Assembly: GCF_004364575.1 (NCBI RefSeq)
Contig: NZ_SOAG01000010.1
Coordinates: forward strand, 30,184 to 94,183
DNA from: Myroides indicus
Lineage (GTDB): Bacteria; Bacteroidota; Bacteroidia; Flavobacteriales; Flavobacteriaceae
DNA length: 64,000 nucleotides
Direction of reading: 5' to 3'
The notes below the pieces were generated by a model. It saw only the letters and a program-made list of their open reading frames with translations. It was not told the origin of the DNA and made no database searches. Below are positions 9,290 to 18,838 of this stretch, piece by piece. Each line of letters opens with the position of its first letter. Position 1 is the stretch's first letter. The translations under genes and the position numbers were made by a program.

Positions 9290-9541
9290 TTATTTTTTGA
9301 ATTTAGCATATTTAGATTTAAATTTATCAATACGTCCTGCTGTATCAATAAGTTTGGATTTACCTGTATAAAACGGGTGAGATGTACGAGAAATCTCCAT
9401 TTTAAACACCGGGTATTCTACACCGTCAACCTCAATAGTTTCTTTTGTTTCTACTGTTGATTTAGTGATGAATACGTCATCGTTTGACATATCTTTAAAT
9501 GCTACCAATCTGTAATTTTCTGGGTGAATACCTTTTTTCAT
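9290..9541 (-). CDS. rpmE2: 50S ribosomal protein L31, type B
   Basis: An 83-residue protein matching type B L31: [20 protein letters not shown] at the start, [13 protein letters not shown] in the middle, and [15 protein letters not shown] at the end. The zinc-binding cysteines of type A L31 are absent, as expected for the B form. It is part of the large ribosomal subunit at the central protuberance. It is transcribed alone, with its own promoter and terminator. Confidence 0.95.
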   Translation of the reverse strand: MKKGIHPENYRLVAFKDMSNDDVFITKSTVETKETIEVDGVEYPVFKMEISRTSHPFYTGKSKLIDTAGRIDKFKSKYAKFKK

Positions 9542-9654
9542 AATGTAAATCTTGTTATTAAAAGGAGCTGCTTTTCCATTTCGAAGCTTTCTTTATGCAA
9601 GAAAGGTGTAAACTTCCAACAACTTTTTGTTATACTTATTTTTAATTCAGTGTG

Positions 9655-9682
9655 CAAATTTACAATTTTATTTTAATTACAA
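9655..9682 (-). promoter_or_regulatory. Promoter of rpmE2
   Basis: On the minus strand TTG is followed after 17 bases by TAAATTTG, fitting the Bacteroidota TTG-N17-23-TAnnTTTG pattern. The transcript would carry a leader of about 105 bases with small hairpins (for example CTTTCTT-gcat-AAAGAAAG near 9590-9610). Leader-based autoregulation of L31 is possible but not shown. Confidence 0.5.
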
Positions 9683-9777
9683 AACAATAATCACTTCTTT
9701 TTATAATTTTTATTCCCTGTTTTTAGCTTTCAATTTTAGTATATTTGTATCTTTAAACTGTATTTCAATTGATATTA

Positions 9778-10347
9778 ATGAAAAATCCAATTCATAAAGT
9801 CGGAATTATTTTCGGAATTATTCTGGCGGCTTATTATATTTTATTCAATGTGATTAGTTTTTTCACTAGTCGAAATCTATTTACAGATAAATTTGCTGGT
9901 TTTGCCAATATGGGAGTAATTATAGTCATTGGATTACTTACGATTATCTTAGCCAAAAAAAAAGCAGGAGGATTTCTTACTTTCAGAGAAGCTTTTACAC
10001 CTTATCTGATTATGGTAGTTATCGGTGTTAGCACCAATGCTATTACGTATTACCTACTATTCAATTTTGTAGATCCAAGTGCTAAAGAGGAAATTAATAA
10101 AACACTTTATGAAATGCTTGTTCAAACGTTGAACAATTCAGGACTACCGGAAGCCGATATCCAAGATCAATTGAATAAAGCCAGCAAATTAGATCAGTTT
10201 CAGTTTAAATCACAGCTATTTTCATGGGCAGGCAGTATTCTAAGAAATTCTATTTTGGGATTGTTTTTGGCTGCTATCTTTAAAAATAAATCTGAATTTT
10301 CACCTCTGAAGCAAGAGGAATCAAACGATATTAAAGTAACCGAATAG
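9778..10347 (+). CDS. DUF4199 membrane protein
   Basis: A protein of about 189 residues with four predicted transmembrane segments (about 8-28, 42-62, 78-98, 148-168) matching DUF4199. The family often lies directly upstream of the dolichol-phosphate-mannose-synthase-like glycosyltransferase in Flavobacteriaceae, as here, where the next ATG follows the stop without a gap. The ATG at 9778 is preferred to the in-frame TTG at 9769. A TATATTTG -7-like box lies at 9740-9747. Function unknown; a role with the glycosyltransferase is inference. Confidence 0.75.
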   Translation: MKNPIHKVGIIFGIILAAYYILFNVISFFTSRNLFTDKFAGFANMGVIIVIGLLTIILAKKKAGGFLTFREAFTPYLIMVVIGVSTNAITYYLLFNFVDPSAKEEINKTLYEMLVQTLNNSGLPEADIQDQLNKASKLDQFQFKSQLFSWAGSILRNSILGLFLAAIFKNKSEFSPLKQEESNDIKVTE

Positions 10348-11316
10348 ATGAATCTGTCCATAGTCATTCCTTTATTAAACGAAGCAGAGTCGTTACCCGA
10401 ACTATACAGATGGATAACCGATGTTATGCACAAAAACAGTTTTTCGTATGAGATTTTGTTTATTGATGATGGAAGCAAAGACAATTCATGGAAAATCATC
10501 TCCGGATTTACTGCTGCCGACCCAAGCGTCAAGGGAATAAGATTTCAACATAATTTTGGCAAATCACAGGCTTTACACGCCGGTTTTGAACAAACTAAAG
10601 GTGATGTTATTATCACTATGGACGCTGATTTACAAGACAGTCCGGAAGAAATCCCGGAGCTGTACAGAATGATTATTCAGGATGATTTTGATTTGGTTTC
10701 CGGCTGGAAAAAAAAGAGATATGATTCTGTTATATCCAAAAACATACCTTCTAAATTGTTCAATTGGGCTGCACGTAAAACTTCGGGCGTAAAACTGCAC
10801 GATTTTAACTGCGGACTCAAAGCATATAAAAAAGACGTTGTCAAAAACATTGAAGTTTTTGGAGAAATGCACCGTTATATACCCGTTTTAGCAAAAAATG
10901 AGGGATTTGATAAAATAGGCGAAAAAATAGTGATACATCAGGCGCGAAAATACGGAACCACTAAATTCGGAGCCAGCCGCTTTATTAACGGTTTTCTGGA
11001 TTTAATTACCATCTGGTTTCTGTCCAAATTTGGCAAACGTCCCATGCACCTTTTCGGCGCACTTGGCGTTTTAATGTTTATCATCGGCTTTATTTCAGCC
11101 TGCGTAATCGGGGCTCAAAAACTGTATAAGATTTACACTCATCAACCTGCAATTCTGATAACCAGTGATCCGTGGTTTTATATTGCCCTCACCACAATGA
11201 TTATTGGTACCCAGCTTTTTTTGGCAGGTTTTTTGGGAGAAATCATACTCAAAACGAGAACAAATATTCAACGATATAAAGTTGCTGAATCCATAGGATT
11301 AACAACTTCAAAATAA
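10348..11316 (+). CDS. Family 2 glycosyltransferase, polyprenyl-phosphate type
   Basis: A 322-residue membrane-anchored GT-A enzyme. The N-terminal catalytic domain shows SIVIPLLNEAESLPEL (about 4-19), FIDDGSKDNSW and the metal-binding ITMDADLQDSPEEIP (about 90-104). Two C-terminal transmembrane segments (about 232-258 and 275-300) match DPM1/GtrB-like enzymes that load a sugar onto polyprenyl phosphate at the inner membrane. It abuts the DUF4199 gene and precedes a phosphohexomutase by 8 bases, so the three are probably one operon. The sugar donor is unknown. Confidence 0.85.
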   Translation: MNLSIVIPLLNEAESLPELYRWITDVMHKNSFSYEILFIDDGSKDNSWKIISGFTAADPSVKGIRFQHNFGKSQALHAGFEQTKGDVIITMDADLQDSPEEIPELYRMIIQDDFDLVSGWKKKRYDSVISKNIPSKLFNWAARKTSGVKLHDFNCGLKAYKKDVVKNIEVFGEMHRYIPVLAKNEGFDKIGEKIVIHQARKYGTTKFGASRFINGFLDLITIWFLSKFGKRPMHLFGALGVLMFIIGFISACVIGAQKLYKIYTHQPAILITSDPWFYIALTTMIIGTQLFLAGFLGEIILKTRTNIQRYKVAESIGLTTSK

Positions 11317-11324
11317 ATAAGATA

Positions 11325-13052
11325 ATGCATATAGAAAAAGATATTCTAGAAAAAGCCGGACAATGGCTAAAAGCTCCTTTTGATACAGCTACACAACAGA
11401 CTGTTCAAAATATGATAGATACAGACACAGCACTACTCAATGACAGTTTTTATAAAAATCTGGAATTCGGAACAGGCGGAATGCGTGGTGTTATGGGAAT
11501 CGGAACCAATCGCATCAATAAATACACCTTGGGAAAAAACACACAAGGATTGTCCAATTACTTGAAAAAATCTTTCCCGAACGAAGAGCTTAAAGTTGCA
11601 ATTAATTACGATTGCCGCCACAATAGCCAAAAATTGGCAAAATTGGTAGCCGATGTTTTTACTGCAAACGGAATAAGGGTTTTCTTGTTTTCAGAAATGC
11701 GTCCAACTCCCGAACTTTCTTTTGCGGTACGTTATTATAAATGTCAGATGGGAATTGTACTGACAGCATCTCATAATCCGCCGGAATACAACGGATATAA
11801 AGTATATTGGGAAGATGGCGGACAGATTGTTCCTCCAAACGATTCCGAAGCTATTGAGGAGATTAATCAGCTCACCTATGAAGAAATAAACTTTAACGGA
11901 GACGACTCTTTAATTACCTATGTTGGAGAAGAACTCGACAATGCTTTTATTGCCTCCACTCTCGAAAACGCAAGCTTTAATACACCACAAACAGCGAAAG
12001 ATAATTTAAAAATAGCCTACACTTCTTTACACGGAACATCCATCAAACTAATTCCCAAAACACTGGAAAATGCGGGATATAAAAATGTTTTCATCGTAGA
12101 AGAACAAGCAGAACCTAACGGCGATTTTCCTACCGTAAAATCTCCTAATCCCGAAGAGCCGGAAGCGTTAACCATGGCGTTGCAGCTTGCTGATGAAAAA
12201 GAAGCAGACATCGTTATCGGAACCGACCCTGATTCTGACCGAATCGGAATTGGTGTAAGAGACCTGAACGGAAATATGAAACTGCTGAACGGCAATGAGA
12301 CGATGGTTGTAATGACCGGTTTTTTACTGGAACAATGGAAACGAAACAAAGGATTTAAAGGCAATGAATTTATTGGTTCTACCATTGTATCAACCCCTAT
12401 GATGCTGGATCTGGCAGAAAGCTACGGTGTGGAATGCAAGGTAGGATTAACCGGCTTTAAATGGATTGCTAAATTTATAAAAGAGTTTCCCGACCAACAA
12501 TTTATCGGAGGAGGCGAGGAAAGCTTTGGCTATATGATTGGCGATGCTGTTCGAGATAAGGATGCTGTTGCTTCTGCCCTGCTGGTTTGTGAAATTGCAG
12601 CTTTGGCAAAAGCCTCAGGCAGTTCGTTTTATCAAGAATTAATGAATTTATATATCGACCATCGCTATTACAAAGAATACCTGATATCATTGGTTAAAAA
12701 AGGAATTTCCGGAGCTGAGGAGATCAAACAAATGATGATAGATTTACGCGAAAATCCACTAGCAAAAATTAACGGGCAACGTGTGGTTTTTATTGAAGAT
12801 TACCAGAACAGTACAGCCAAAAATTTAATTTCGGGCGAAGTTGAACTGATTTCCATTCCCAAATCCAATGTTTTAATTTATTATCTGGAAGACGGTACTA
12901 AAATAGCAGCAAGACCAAGCGGAACGGAACCTAAAATAAAATTCTATTTCAGTGTTTGCGATACTCTGAACAGTCTTTCAGAAATCGAACAAACAGACAA
13001 TCTCTTAAACACAAGAATACAAGCAGTTATAACCGAAATGAAATTAAATTAA
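11325..13052 (+). CDS. Phospho-sugar mutase (phosphoglucomutase/phosphomannomutase)
   Basis: A 575-residue alpha-D-phosphohexomutase that interconverts hexose 1- and 6-phosphates. All four family sites are visible: the phosphoserine loop TASHNPP (Ser at about residue 149), the metal loop GTDPDSDRIGI (about 305), the sugar-binding GGGEESFGY (about 390), and the phosphate-binding RPSGTEPKIKFY (about 537). The length fits the longer PGM2-like bacterial group. It lies within a sugar-related operon, after the glycosyltransferase. Confidence 0.92.
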   Translation: MHIEKDILEKAGQWLKAPFDTATQQTVQNMIDTDTALLNDSFYKNLEFGTGGMRGVMGIGTNRINKYTLGKNTQGLSNYLKKSFPNEELKVAINYDCRHNSQKLAKLVADVFTANGIRVFLFSEMRPTPELSFAVRYYKCQMGIVLTASHNPPEYNGYKVYWEDGGQIVPPNDSEAIEEINQLTYEEINFNGDDSLITYVGEELDNAFIASTLENASFNTPQTAKDNLKIAYTSLHGTSIKLIPKTLENAGYKNVFIVEEQAEPNGDFPTVKSPNPEEPEALTMALQLADEKEADIVIGTDPDSDRIGIGVRDLNGNMKLLNGNETMVVMTGFLLEQWKRNKGFKGNEFIGSTIVSTPMMLDLAESYGVECKVGLTGFKWIAKFIKEFPDQQFIGGGEESFGYMIGDAVRDKDAVASALLVCEIAALAKASGSSFYQELMNLYIDHRYYKEYLISLVKKGISGAEEIKQMMIDLRENPLAKINGQRVVFIEDYQNSTAKNLISGEVELISIPKSNVLIYYLEDGTKIAARPSGTEPKIKFYFSVCDTLNSLSEIEQTDNLLNTRIQAVITEMKLN

Positions 13053-13104
13053 AATATAAGCCTCATAAAAATTTATTTTTTAGTTTTCAATAGTTTACAA
13101 ACTT

Positions 13105-14934
13105 ATGAACGAATATTTTAAGAAAATTATCCGCTTTGCAAAGCCATATAAAATATATGCTTACCTGAACATTTTTTTCAATATTTTATATGCTTTGTTC
13201 AGTGCCTTATCTTTTATTGCCCTAATTCCTATGTTAGATGTCTTATTTGGTGAAACAAAACCAATAGAAGAGAAACCTATCTATACTGGAATGAGTCATT
13301 TAAAAGATTACTTGCAAAGTTCTATGTCTTATGAATTACACCAATATTCTGTTGAACACGGCGCACAATATACGCTGATGGCACTAGCCTCTATCATTAT
13401 AACATTGTTTTTGCTAAAAAATTTGTTCAATTATTGGGCAATGTATTTTATTACATTTTTACGCAATGGTGTACTCAAAGACATCCGCAATGCTATGTAT
13501 AAAAAATCATTAGAACTGCCTTTATCCTTTTTTTCCGAAAAACGAAAAGGAGATGTAATTTCCCGAATCACATCAGACGTTTTGGAAATCCAGCATTCCT
13601 TCCTTTCTATTTTAGAGGTCCTGGTTCGCGAACCCCTAACCATAGTATTTACAATAGCTGCGATGTTTTTTATCAATACGGAACTCACTATTTTTGTATT
13701 TGTTTTTGTTCCGGTATCTGGTTTTGTTATTTCTAAAGTAGGAAAAACCTTAAAGAAAAGCTCACAAAAAGCATCGGAAGAACAAGGTTATTTTTTATCT
13801 GTCATCGAAGAATCGTTAGCTGGATTAAAAGTGATAAAAAGCTTTAATGCTGAAAAGAATTTCAATAAAAAATTTCAAGATTCTACTCAGACTTTTTACG
13901 AACTAAACAACAAAATTTTAAATCGACAAAACCTTTCGTCTCCTCTCAGTGAGTTTTTAGGTATTGTTACTATCGCTGTTCTGTTAGTGTATGGAGGTCA
14001 TTTGGTTTTAGTTGATCAATCATTAACCGGAGCTGCTTTTATCGGATATATAACTTTAGCATATAATATCTTGACGCCGGCAAAAGCAATGTCTAAGGCT
14101 TCCTATAGCTTAAAAAGAGGAAATGCCGCAGCAGAACGAGTACTTGAAATTTTAGAACAAAAAAACCCTATTTCCAACGCAGTTAATGCCACTAAAAAAG
14201 CAACTTTTGATAACGAGATCAGTATTGAAAATATTAGTTTTAAGTACGAAAAAGAATATGTTTTAAACGACTTTACTCTTAAAATCCCAAAAGGAAAATC
14301 CGTTGCTTTGGTGGGGCAATCCGGAAGCGGAAAAAGTACTATTGCCAATCTGCTGACACGATTTTGGGATATAGACAAAGGGGCTATCAAAATTGACAAT
14401 CAGGATATCCGTGAAATTGACATCGATGATTTACGCAACTTAATCGGATTAGTCACACAGGACAGTATTTTGTTTAACGACACGATCAAAAATAACCTTT
14501 TGCTGGGCAAAGAAAATGCCACAGACGAAGAAATCATTAATGCGCTCCAAATTGCCAATGCCTACGAGTTTGTCAAAGATTTACCCGAAGGAATCCACAC
14601 CAATATAGGCGATTCGGGCAACAAGCTTTCAGGCGGGCAAAAACAGCGGCTATCCATTGCCAGAGCAGTGCTCAAAAATCCGCCGATTATGATTTTGGAC
14701 GAAGCTACTTCGGCACTGGACACCGAAAGCGAAAAATTAGTTCAGGTTGCTTTAGAAAACATGATGAAAAACAGAACCTCTGTTGTTATTGCCCATCGCC
14801 TTTCTACCATTCAAAATGCAGATTGGATTGTTGTAATGCAAAAAGGAAAAATAGTAGAACAAGGCACGCACGAAAATCTTTTAAAACAAAACGGAACGTA
14901 CGCCAAACTGGTCTCACTTCAAACATTGGATTAG
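13105..14934 (+). CDS. ABC transporter, fused permease and ATP-binding domains (MsbA-like)
   Basis: A 609-residue exporter half-transporter. The N-terminal half has six predicted transmembrane segments. The C-terminal ATPase has Walker A VGQSGSGKST (about 405), the Q-loop LVTQDSILF (about 452), signature LSGGQKQR (about 510), Walker B IMILDEATSALD (about 530), and an AHRLST switch histidine. Length and order fit the MsbA/lipid-exporter type; the substrate may be a lipid or glycolipid, consistent with the glycosyltransferase genes upstream. The DUF2971 gene starts at the base after its stop. Confidence 0.88.
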   Translation: MNEYFKKIIRFAKPYKIYAYLNIFFNILYALFSALSFIALIPMLDVLFGETKPIEEKPIYTGMSHLKDYLQSSMSYELHQYSVEHGAQYTLMALASIIITLFLLKNLFNYWAMYFITFLRNGVLKDIRNAMYKKSLELPLSFFSEKRKGDVISRITSDVLEIQHSFLSILEVLVREPLTIVFTIAAMFFINTELTIFVFVFVPVSGFVISKVGKTLKKSSQKASEEQGYFLSVIEESLAGLKVIKSFNAEKNFNKKFQDSTQTFYELNNKILNRQNLSSPLSEFLGIVTIAVLLVYGGHLVLVDQSLTGAAFIGYITLAYNILTPAKAMSKASYSLKRGNAAAERVLEILEQKNPISNAVNATKKATFDNEISIENISFKYEKEYVLNDFTLKIPKGKSVALVGQSGSGKSTIANLLTRFWDIDKGAIKIDNQDIREIDIDDLRNLIGLVTQDSILFNDTIKNNLLLGKENATDEEIINALQIANAYEFVKDLPEGIHTNIGDSGNKLSGGQKQRLSIARAVLKNPPIMILDEATSALDTESEKLVQVALENMMKNRTSVVIAHRLSTIQNADWIVVMQKGKIVEQGTHENLLKQNGTYAKLVSLQTLD

Positions 14935-15636
14935 ATGTACACTGAAAATAAAAACTTAAAACTCCCCGGTAATCCAGATACTATTATCTGGAAGTACTTG
15001 GATTTGTCCAAATTTTTGGATCTTTTACTTTCCAAAAAAATGTTTATGTCCCGGTCAGATAAGTTTGAAGATCAGTACGAAGGTACATTTAGCGAACCTA
15101 CTTATGAAGAAATAAAGCAAATAGCAGTTAATAATCCAGAGTTTTTAAACTACTACAAACAGCGAAGAAAAAATATTGTTATCAGCAGCTGGCATATTAA
15201 CGAATATGAATCATTTGCCATGTGGCAGATTTTTACCAAAAACAATGAAGGATTAGCTATTCAATCCACCGTAGGACGATTAAAAGAAGCTTTTCACGCT
15301 GAAGATCGCATTACACAATATATTGGTGAAGTAGATTATATCGATTACAAAAAAGAATACATCCCTTTTGATGATGATTTTTTTCCTTTTTTGTTTAAGA
15401 GAAAAAGTTTTCAATACGAAAAAGAAATTCGGGTTATTTCTGACGTAACTCCTCTTAATCTCTCTGTTAACGAAGGAATCAAAATTCAAACTGACATTCA
15501 GAAGTTAATTGAAAAAATATATATACATCCCAAATCTGAGAACTGGTACAAAAAACTGGTAATAGAACTAATGGACAAATTGGAATTTAATTTTTCTGTC
15601 GAAAAATCAGATTTGGAAAGCGATATTTTAATCTAA
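14935..15636 (+). CDS. DUF2971 domain protein
   Basis: A 233-residue protein with the DUF2971 pattern: WKYLDLSKFLDLLLSKKMFM near the start (about 20-39), SRSDKFEDQYEGTF, SSWHINEYESFAMWQIF (about 85-101), and EGLAIQSTVGRL. Function is unknown. There is no signal peptide. It has zero-base spacing on both sides (ABC exporter before, nicotinate phosphoribosyltransferase after), so it is co-transcribed with them. Confidence 0.75.
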   Translation: MYTENKNLKLPGNPDTIIWKYLDLSKFLDLLLSKKMFMSRSDKFEDQYEGTFSEPTYEEIKQIAVNNPEFLNYYKQRRKNIVISSWHINEYESFAMWQIFTKNNEGLAIQSTVGRLKEAFHAEDRITQYIGEVDYIDYKKEYIPFDDDFFPFLFKRKSFQYEKEIRVISDVTPLNLSVNEGIKIQTDIQKLIEKIYIHPKSENWYKKLVIELMDKLEFNFSVEKSDLESDILI

Positions 15637-16839
15637 ATGCTTATGGAAACAAATAGTACCAAACAAATCATCACATCCATTTTGGATAATGATTTCTATA
15701 AATTTACAATGCAGCATGCTGTCATTAAAAAATTTCCTTATGCAAAAGCCTCATATATATTTATAAACCGGGGAAATCATCAATATCCCGAAGGGTTTGC
15801 TGAAGCTTTTAAAGAAGCCGTTAACGAAATGGCTAAATTAAAATTAACCAAAGCTGAAAAAGAATTTTTTAGAGAAACCTGTCCTTATTTAGACCCTACC
15901 TATCTGGATTTTTTACAGGGATATCACTACGATCCCTCGGAAGTTGAAATTAATCAAAATGGTTCTGAAATTGAAATAAATATTTCTGGTTATTGGTACA
16001 GAACTATTTTATGGGAAGTTCCGCTAATGTCCATTATTTGCGAATTATATTATAAACTCACAGGCACCAATAGAGAATCTTCCGATATTATTGTTGAAAA
16101 GACTAAAAATAAAATAGAAAACTACAGCAAGCTCGGCATTACAATAGCTGAATTCGGAACCCGAAGAAGACATTCATACGATGTGCATCAACTCGTTGTT
16201 CAAACGCTTCAAAAATATGGGAAAGGAACTTTTATAGGAACCAGCAACGTTCATTTAGCAATGAAATTTAACACCAAGCCTATCGGTACACATGCCCATG
16301 AATGGTTTATGTTTCACGCCGCCAAGTACGGTTTTAAAATGGCTAATTCAGCAGGTTTAGAACATTGGACAGATATCTACAGAGGTGATTTGGGAATTGC
16401 CTTAACTGACACTTATACCAGTAGTGTATTTTTTGAACAGTTCGACAAAAAATTTGCAAAACTGTTCGACGGTGTTCGCCATGACAGTGGAGATCCTCTG
16501 GATTTTGCTAATCAGACCATAGCTCATTACAAAAAAATGAATATTAACCCACTATCTAAAACCATTATTTTTTCCGATGGTTTAAACTCTGAAAAAGTAG
16601 AAAGGATAGCCAAATATTGTAGTGGAAAAATAGGCATCTCATTTGGTATAGGCACTGATTTTACCAACGATGTAGGGCTTCCAGCTCAAAATATTGTAAT
16701 TAAGATGAAACAGGCTCTACCTGAAGGAAATGAAAGGTGGACTGATGTTGTAAAACTTTCTGATGAACCTAAAAAGCACACGGGCACTCCGGAAATGATA
16801 GAGTTAGCACAGCGGCTTTTAGATATACCGATTAATTAA
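15637..16839 (+). CDS. pncB: Nicotinate phosphoribosyltransferase
   Basis: A 400-residue enzyme of NAD salvage that joins nicotinate and PRPP, using ATP, to form nicotinate mononucleotide. Recognisable parts are LDNDFYKFTMQHAV (about 13-26), GTRRRHSYDVHQ with the autophosphorylated-histidine neighbourhood (about 182), GTSNVHLAMKFN (about 205), GTHAHEWFM (about 222), and FDGVRHDSGDPLDF (about 281-294). A second ATG two codons in (MLMET) could also be the start. It is last in a run of closely spaced genes. Confidence 0.93.
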   Translation: MLMETNSTKQIITSILDNDFYKFTMQHAVIKKFPYAKASYIFINRGNHQYPEGFAEAFKEAVNEMAKLKLTKAEKEFFRETCPYLDPTYLDFLQGYHYDPSEVEINQNGSEIEINISGYWYRTILWEVPLMSIICELYYKLTGTNRESSDIIVEKTKNKIENYSKLGITIAEFGTRRRHSYDVHQLVVQTLQKYGKGTFIGTSNVHLAMKFNTKPIGTHAHEWFMFHAAKYGFKMANSAGLEHWTDIYRGDLGIALTDTYTSSVFFEQFDKKFAKLFDGVRHDSGDPLDFANQTIAHYKKMNINPLSKTIIFSDGLNSEKVERIAKYCSGKIGISFGIGTDFTNDVGLPAQNIVIKMKQALPEGNERWTDVVKLSDEPKKHTGTPEMIELAQRLLDIPIN

Positions 16840-16860
16840 AAAGAATTATTTTTTAATTAA
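16832..16860 (+). terminator. Weak AT-rich hairpin after pncB
   Basis: TTAATTAAAAA (16832-16842) pairs with TTTTTTAATTAA (16849-16860) and overlaps the pncB stop codon. It contains no G or C, so stability is low. Confidence 0.35.
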
Positions 16861-16889
16861 ACATTAACCTAATAATTGACATAATACAC

Positions 16890-16897
16890 TATTTTTG
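16890..16897 (+). promoter_or_regulatory. -7 box of the ndk promoter
   Basis: TATTTTTG matches TAnnTTTG and lies 33 bases before the ndk ATG. The only nearby TTG (16876) is too close for a standard -33 element. Confidence 0.4.
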
Positions 16898-16930
16898 CAT
16901 CGATTTTCAAATTAACTAAATAAAAGTAAA

Positions 16931-17350
16931 ATGGCAACGAACAGAACTTTTACAATGATAAAACCAGACGCTGTAGAAGCAGGTCATATCGGAGGAATTA
17001 TCAACATGATTACAGAAGGCGGGTTTAAAATTGTAGCAATGAAGCTTACTCAATTAACCGTTAGAGACGCTCAAAAATTTTACGAAGTACACAAAGAAAG
17101 ACCTTTTTACGGAGAATTGGTAGAATTTATGTCAAGAGGACCAATTGTAGCGGCTATTCTTGAAAAAGAAAATGCTGTAGAAGATTTCAGAAAATTAATC
17201 GGTGCAACTAACCCGGCTGAGGCAGCTGAGGGAACTATCCGTAAGAAATACGCAAAATCCATCGGAGAAAATGCAGTTCACGGTTCTGACAGCGATGAAA
17301 ATGCTGCTATTGAATCAGCATTCCATTTTGCAGGAAGAGAACAATTTTAA
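16931..17350 (+). CDS. ndk: Nucleoside diphosphate kinase
   Basis: A 139-residue enzyme that transfers the gamma phosphate of ATP to nucleoside diphosphates through a phosphohistidine. It begins [10 protein letters not shown] (residues 6-15), and the catalytic histidine is His117 in NAVHGSDS. Length and motifs are complete. It stands alone, with its own -7 box and a strong terminator shared with the convergent aminotransferase gene. Confidence 0.97.
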   Translation: MATNRTFTMIKPDAVEAGHIGGIINMITEGGFKIVAMKLTQLTVRDAQKFYEVHKERPFYGELVEFMSRGPIVAAILEKENAVEDFRKLIGATNPAEAAEGTIRKKYAKSIGENAVHGSDSDENAAIESAFHFAGREQF

Positions 17351-17376
17351 TAAATATATTTTCTAATATTAAATAT

Positions 17377-17406
17377 AAAGAGCGGGATATTTCTATCCCG
17401 CTCTTT
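17377..17406. terminator. Bidirectional terminator between ndk and the aminotransferase
   Basis: A perfect 13-bp GC-containing stem (AAAGAGCGGGATA pairing with TATCCCGCTCTTT) with a 4-base loop, located between two convergent genes. Confidence 0.9.
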
Positions 17407-17428
17407 TATTTTTTATGTATATTCTTTG

Positions 17429-18634
17429 CTATTTCTCTATATTTTTATAAACCTTCAAAGCCTCTTTTAAAATTTTTGCAGAACTTATCAAATCTTCTTT
17501 TTTCAGTACATAAGCCATACGCGCTTCATCCAAACCGACGTTAGGAGAAGAATAAAACCCGGCTGCCGGAGCAATCATAACTGTTTCTCCATTGAAATCA
17601 AATTCTTCTAACAACCATTTTGCAAAATTATCAGCATTCTTTACCGGAAATTTTGCCACACAGTAAAACGAACCATGAGGAATGGTGACTTTAACACCTT
17701 CTATCTGCTGCAAAGCTTCGATAAATACATCTCTGCGCTCTTTATATTCTGTAATTACTTCTTCAAAATAACTATTTGGCGTGTCCAAAGCAGCTTCAGA
17801 AGCAATCTGTGCAAAGGTTGGTGGTGACAAACGAGCTTGCGCAAATTTCATAGCAGCATTCATTACTTCTTTATTTTTGGATACAATACAGCCAATACGT
17901 GCCCCGCACATACTATATCGCTTAGATACAGAATCTACCATAATAGCGTGATTTTCCAAAGCAGGAATACTCATCACAGAAATATGTTTGAATCCATCAT
18001 AAGCAAATTCTCTGTAAACTTCGTCGGCAATTAAAAACAGATCGTGTTTTAAAACTAAATCTGTCAGTTGCTTCATTTCTTCTTCTGAATACAAATAACC
18101 TGTTGGATTTCCCGGATTACAAATCAAAATTGCTTTGGTCTTCGGAGTAATCCATTTTTCAAATTCAGCAATTGGCGGCAAAGCAAAACCATTGTCTATA
18201 CTAGACATTACCGAAACTATATTTACACCATTAGCAATGGCAAAACCGTTGTAATTGGCATAAAAAGGCTCAGGAATAATAATTTCATCTTCGGCATCCA
18301 TAACACTTCCCAGAGCAAAACTAAGTGCCTCTGATCCTCCTGTAGTAATGATAATATCAGAAAAATCTACATCCAATTTGTGTTTCTGATAATATTTTGC
18401 CAGTTTTTTTCTATAACTTTCAAATCCGGCAGAATGACTGTACTCTAACACTTCAATTTCTGCATTTTTTACCGCCTGTAATGCTACTTCCGGCGTTTTA
18501 ATGTCCGGCTGACCAATATTTAGGTGATATACATGATGTCCTTTTTGTTTCGCTGCTTCTGCATAAGGAACCAGCTTTCTAATAGGCGACTCGGGCATGC
18601 GCTGCCCTTTTTGTGAAATATGTGGCATAGTCAA
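17429..18634 (-). CDS. Pyridoxal-phosphate-dependent aminotransferase, class I/II
   Basis: A 401-residue fold-type I aminotransferase, of the aspartate/aromatic group common in Bacteroidota. Visible features are NIGQPDIKTP (about 40-49), GGSEALSFAL (about 100), the cofactor-contacting CNPGNPTGYLYS (about 173-184), DEVYREFAYDG (about 205), and the PLP lysine in SVSKRYSMCGARIG (about 235-248). Substrate cannot be settled from sequence; aspartate or a similar amino acid is most likely. It is monocistronic and converges with ndk. Confidence 0.87.
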   Translation of the reverse strand: MTMPHISQKGQRMPESPIRKLVPYAEAAKQKGHHVYHLNIGQPDIKTPEVALQAVKNAEIEVLEYSHSAGFESYRKKLAKYYQKHKLDVDFSDIIITTGGSEALSFALGSVMDAEDEIIIPEPFYANYNGFAIANGVNIVSVMSSIDNGFALPPIAEFEKWITPKTKAILICNPGNPTGYLYSEEEMKQLTDLVLKHDLFLIADEVYREFAYDGFKHISVMSIPALENHAIMVDSVSKRYSMCGARIGCIVSKNKEVMNAAMKFAQARLSPPTFAQIASEAALDTPNSYFEEVITEYKERRDVFIEALQQIEGVKVTIPHGSFYCVAKFPVKNADNFAKWLLEEFDFNGETVMIAPAAGFYSSPNVGLDEARMAYVLKKEDLISSAKILKEALKVYKNIEK

Positions 18635-18795
18635 TAAGTTTACATTAGATTAAAATGGAGATAAAACAGCTATATGTTCTCTTTTATTCCGAATTTAAAA
18701 AGTACTACTGCAAATGTAATTTATTTTATAGATATGTTTATAAAAATTTCACTCCTAATAATAAGTTAAAACGGCTGAATTAGTGGCTTTTTGGT

Positions 18796-18803
18796 TATTT
18801 TTG
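18796..18803 (+). promoter_or_regulatory. -7 box upstream of ccsBA
   Basis: TATTTTTG fits TAnnTTTG, 35 bases before the ATG at 18839. It overlaps the possible 16-codon upstream extension of the frame, which supports the later start. Confidence 0.45.
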
Positions 18804-18838
18804 TAGGAATTATAGAAACGCAACATAACAACACACTC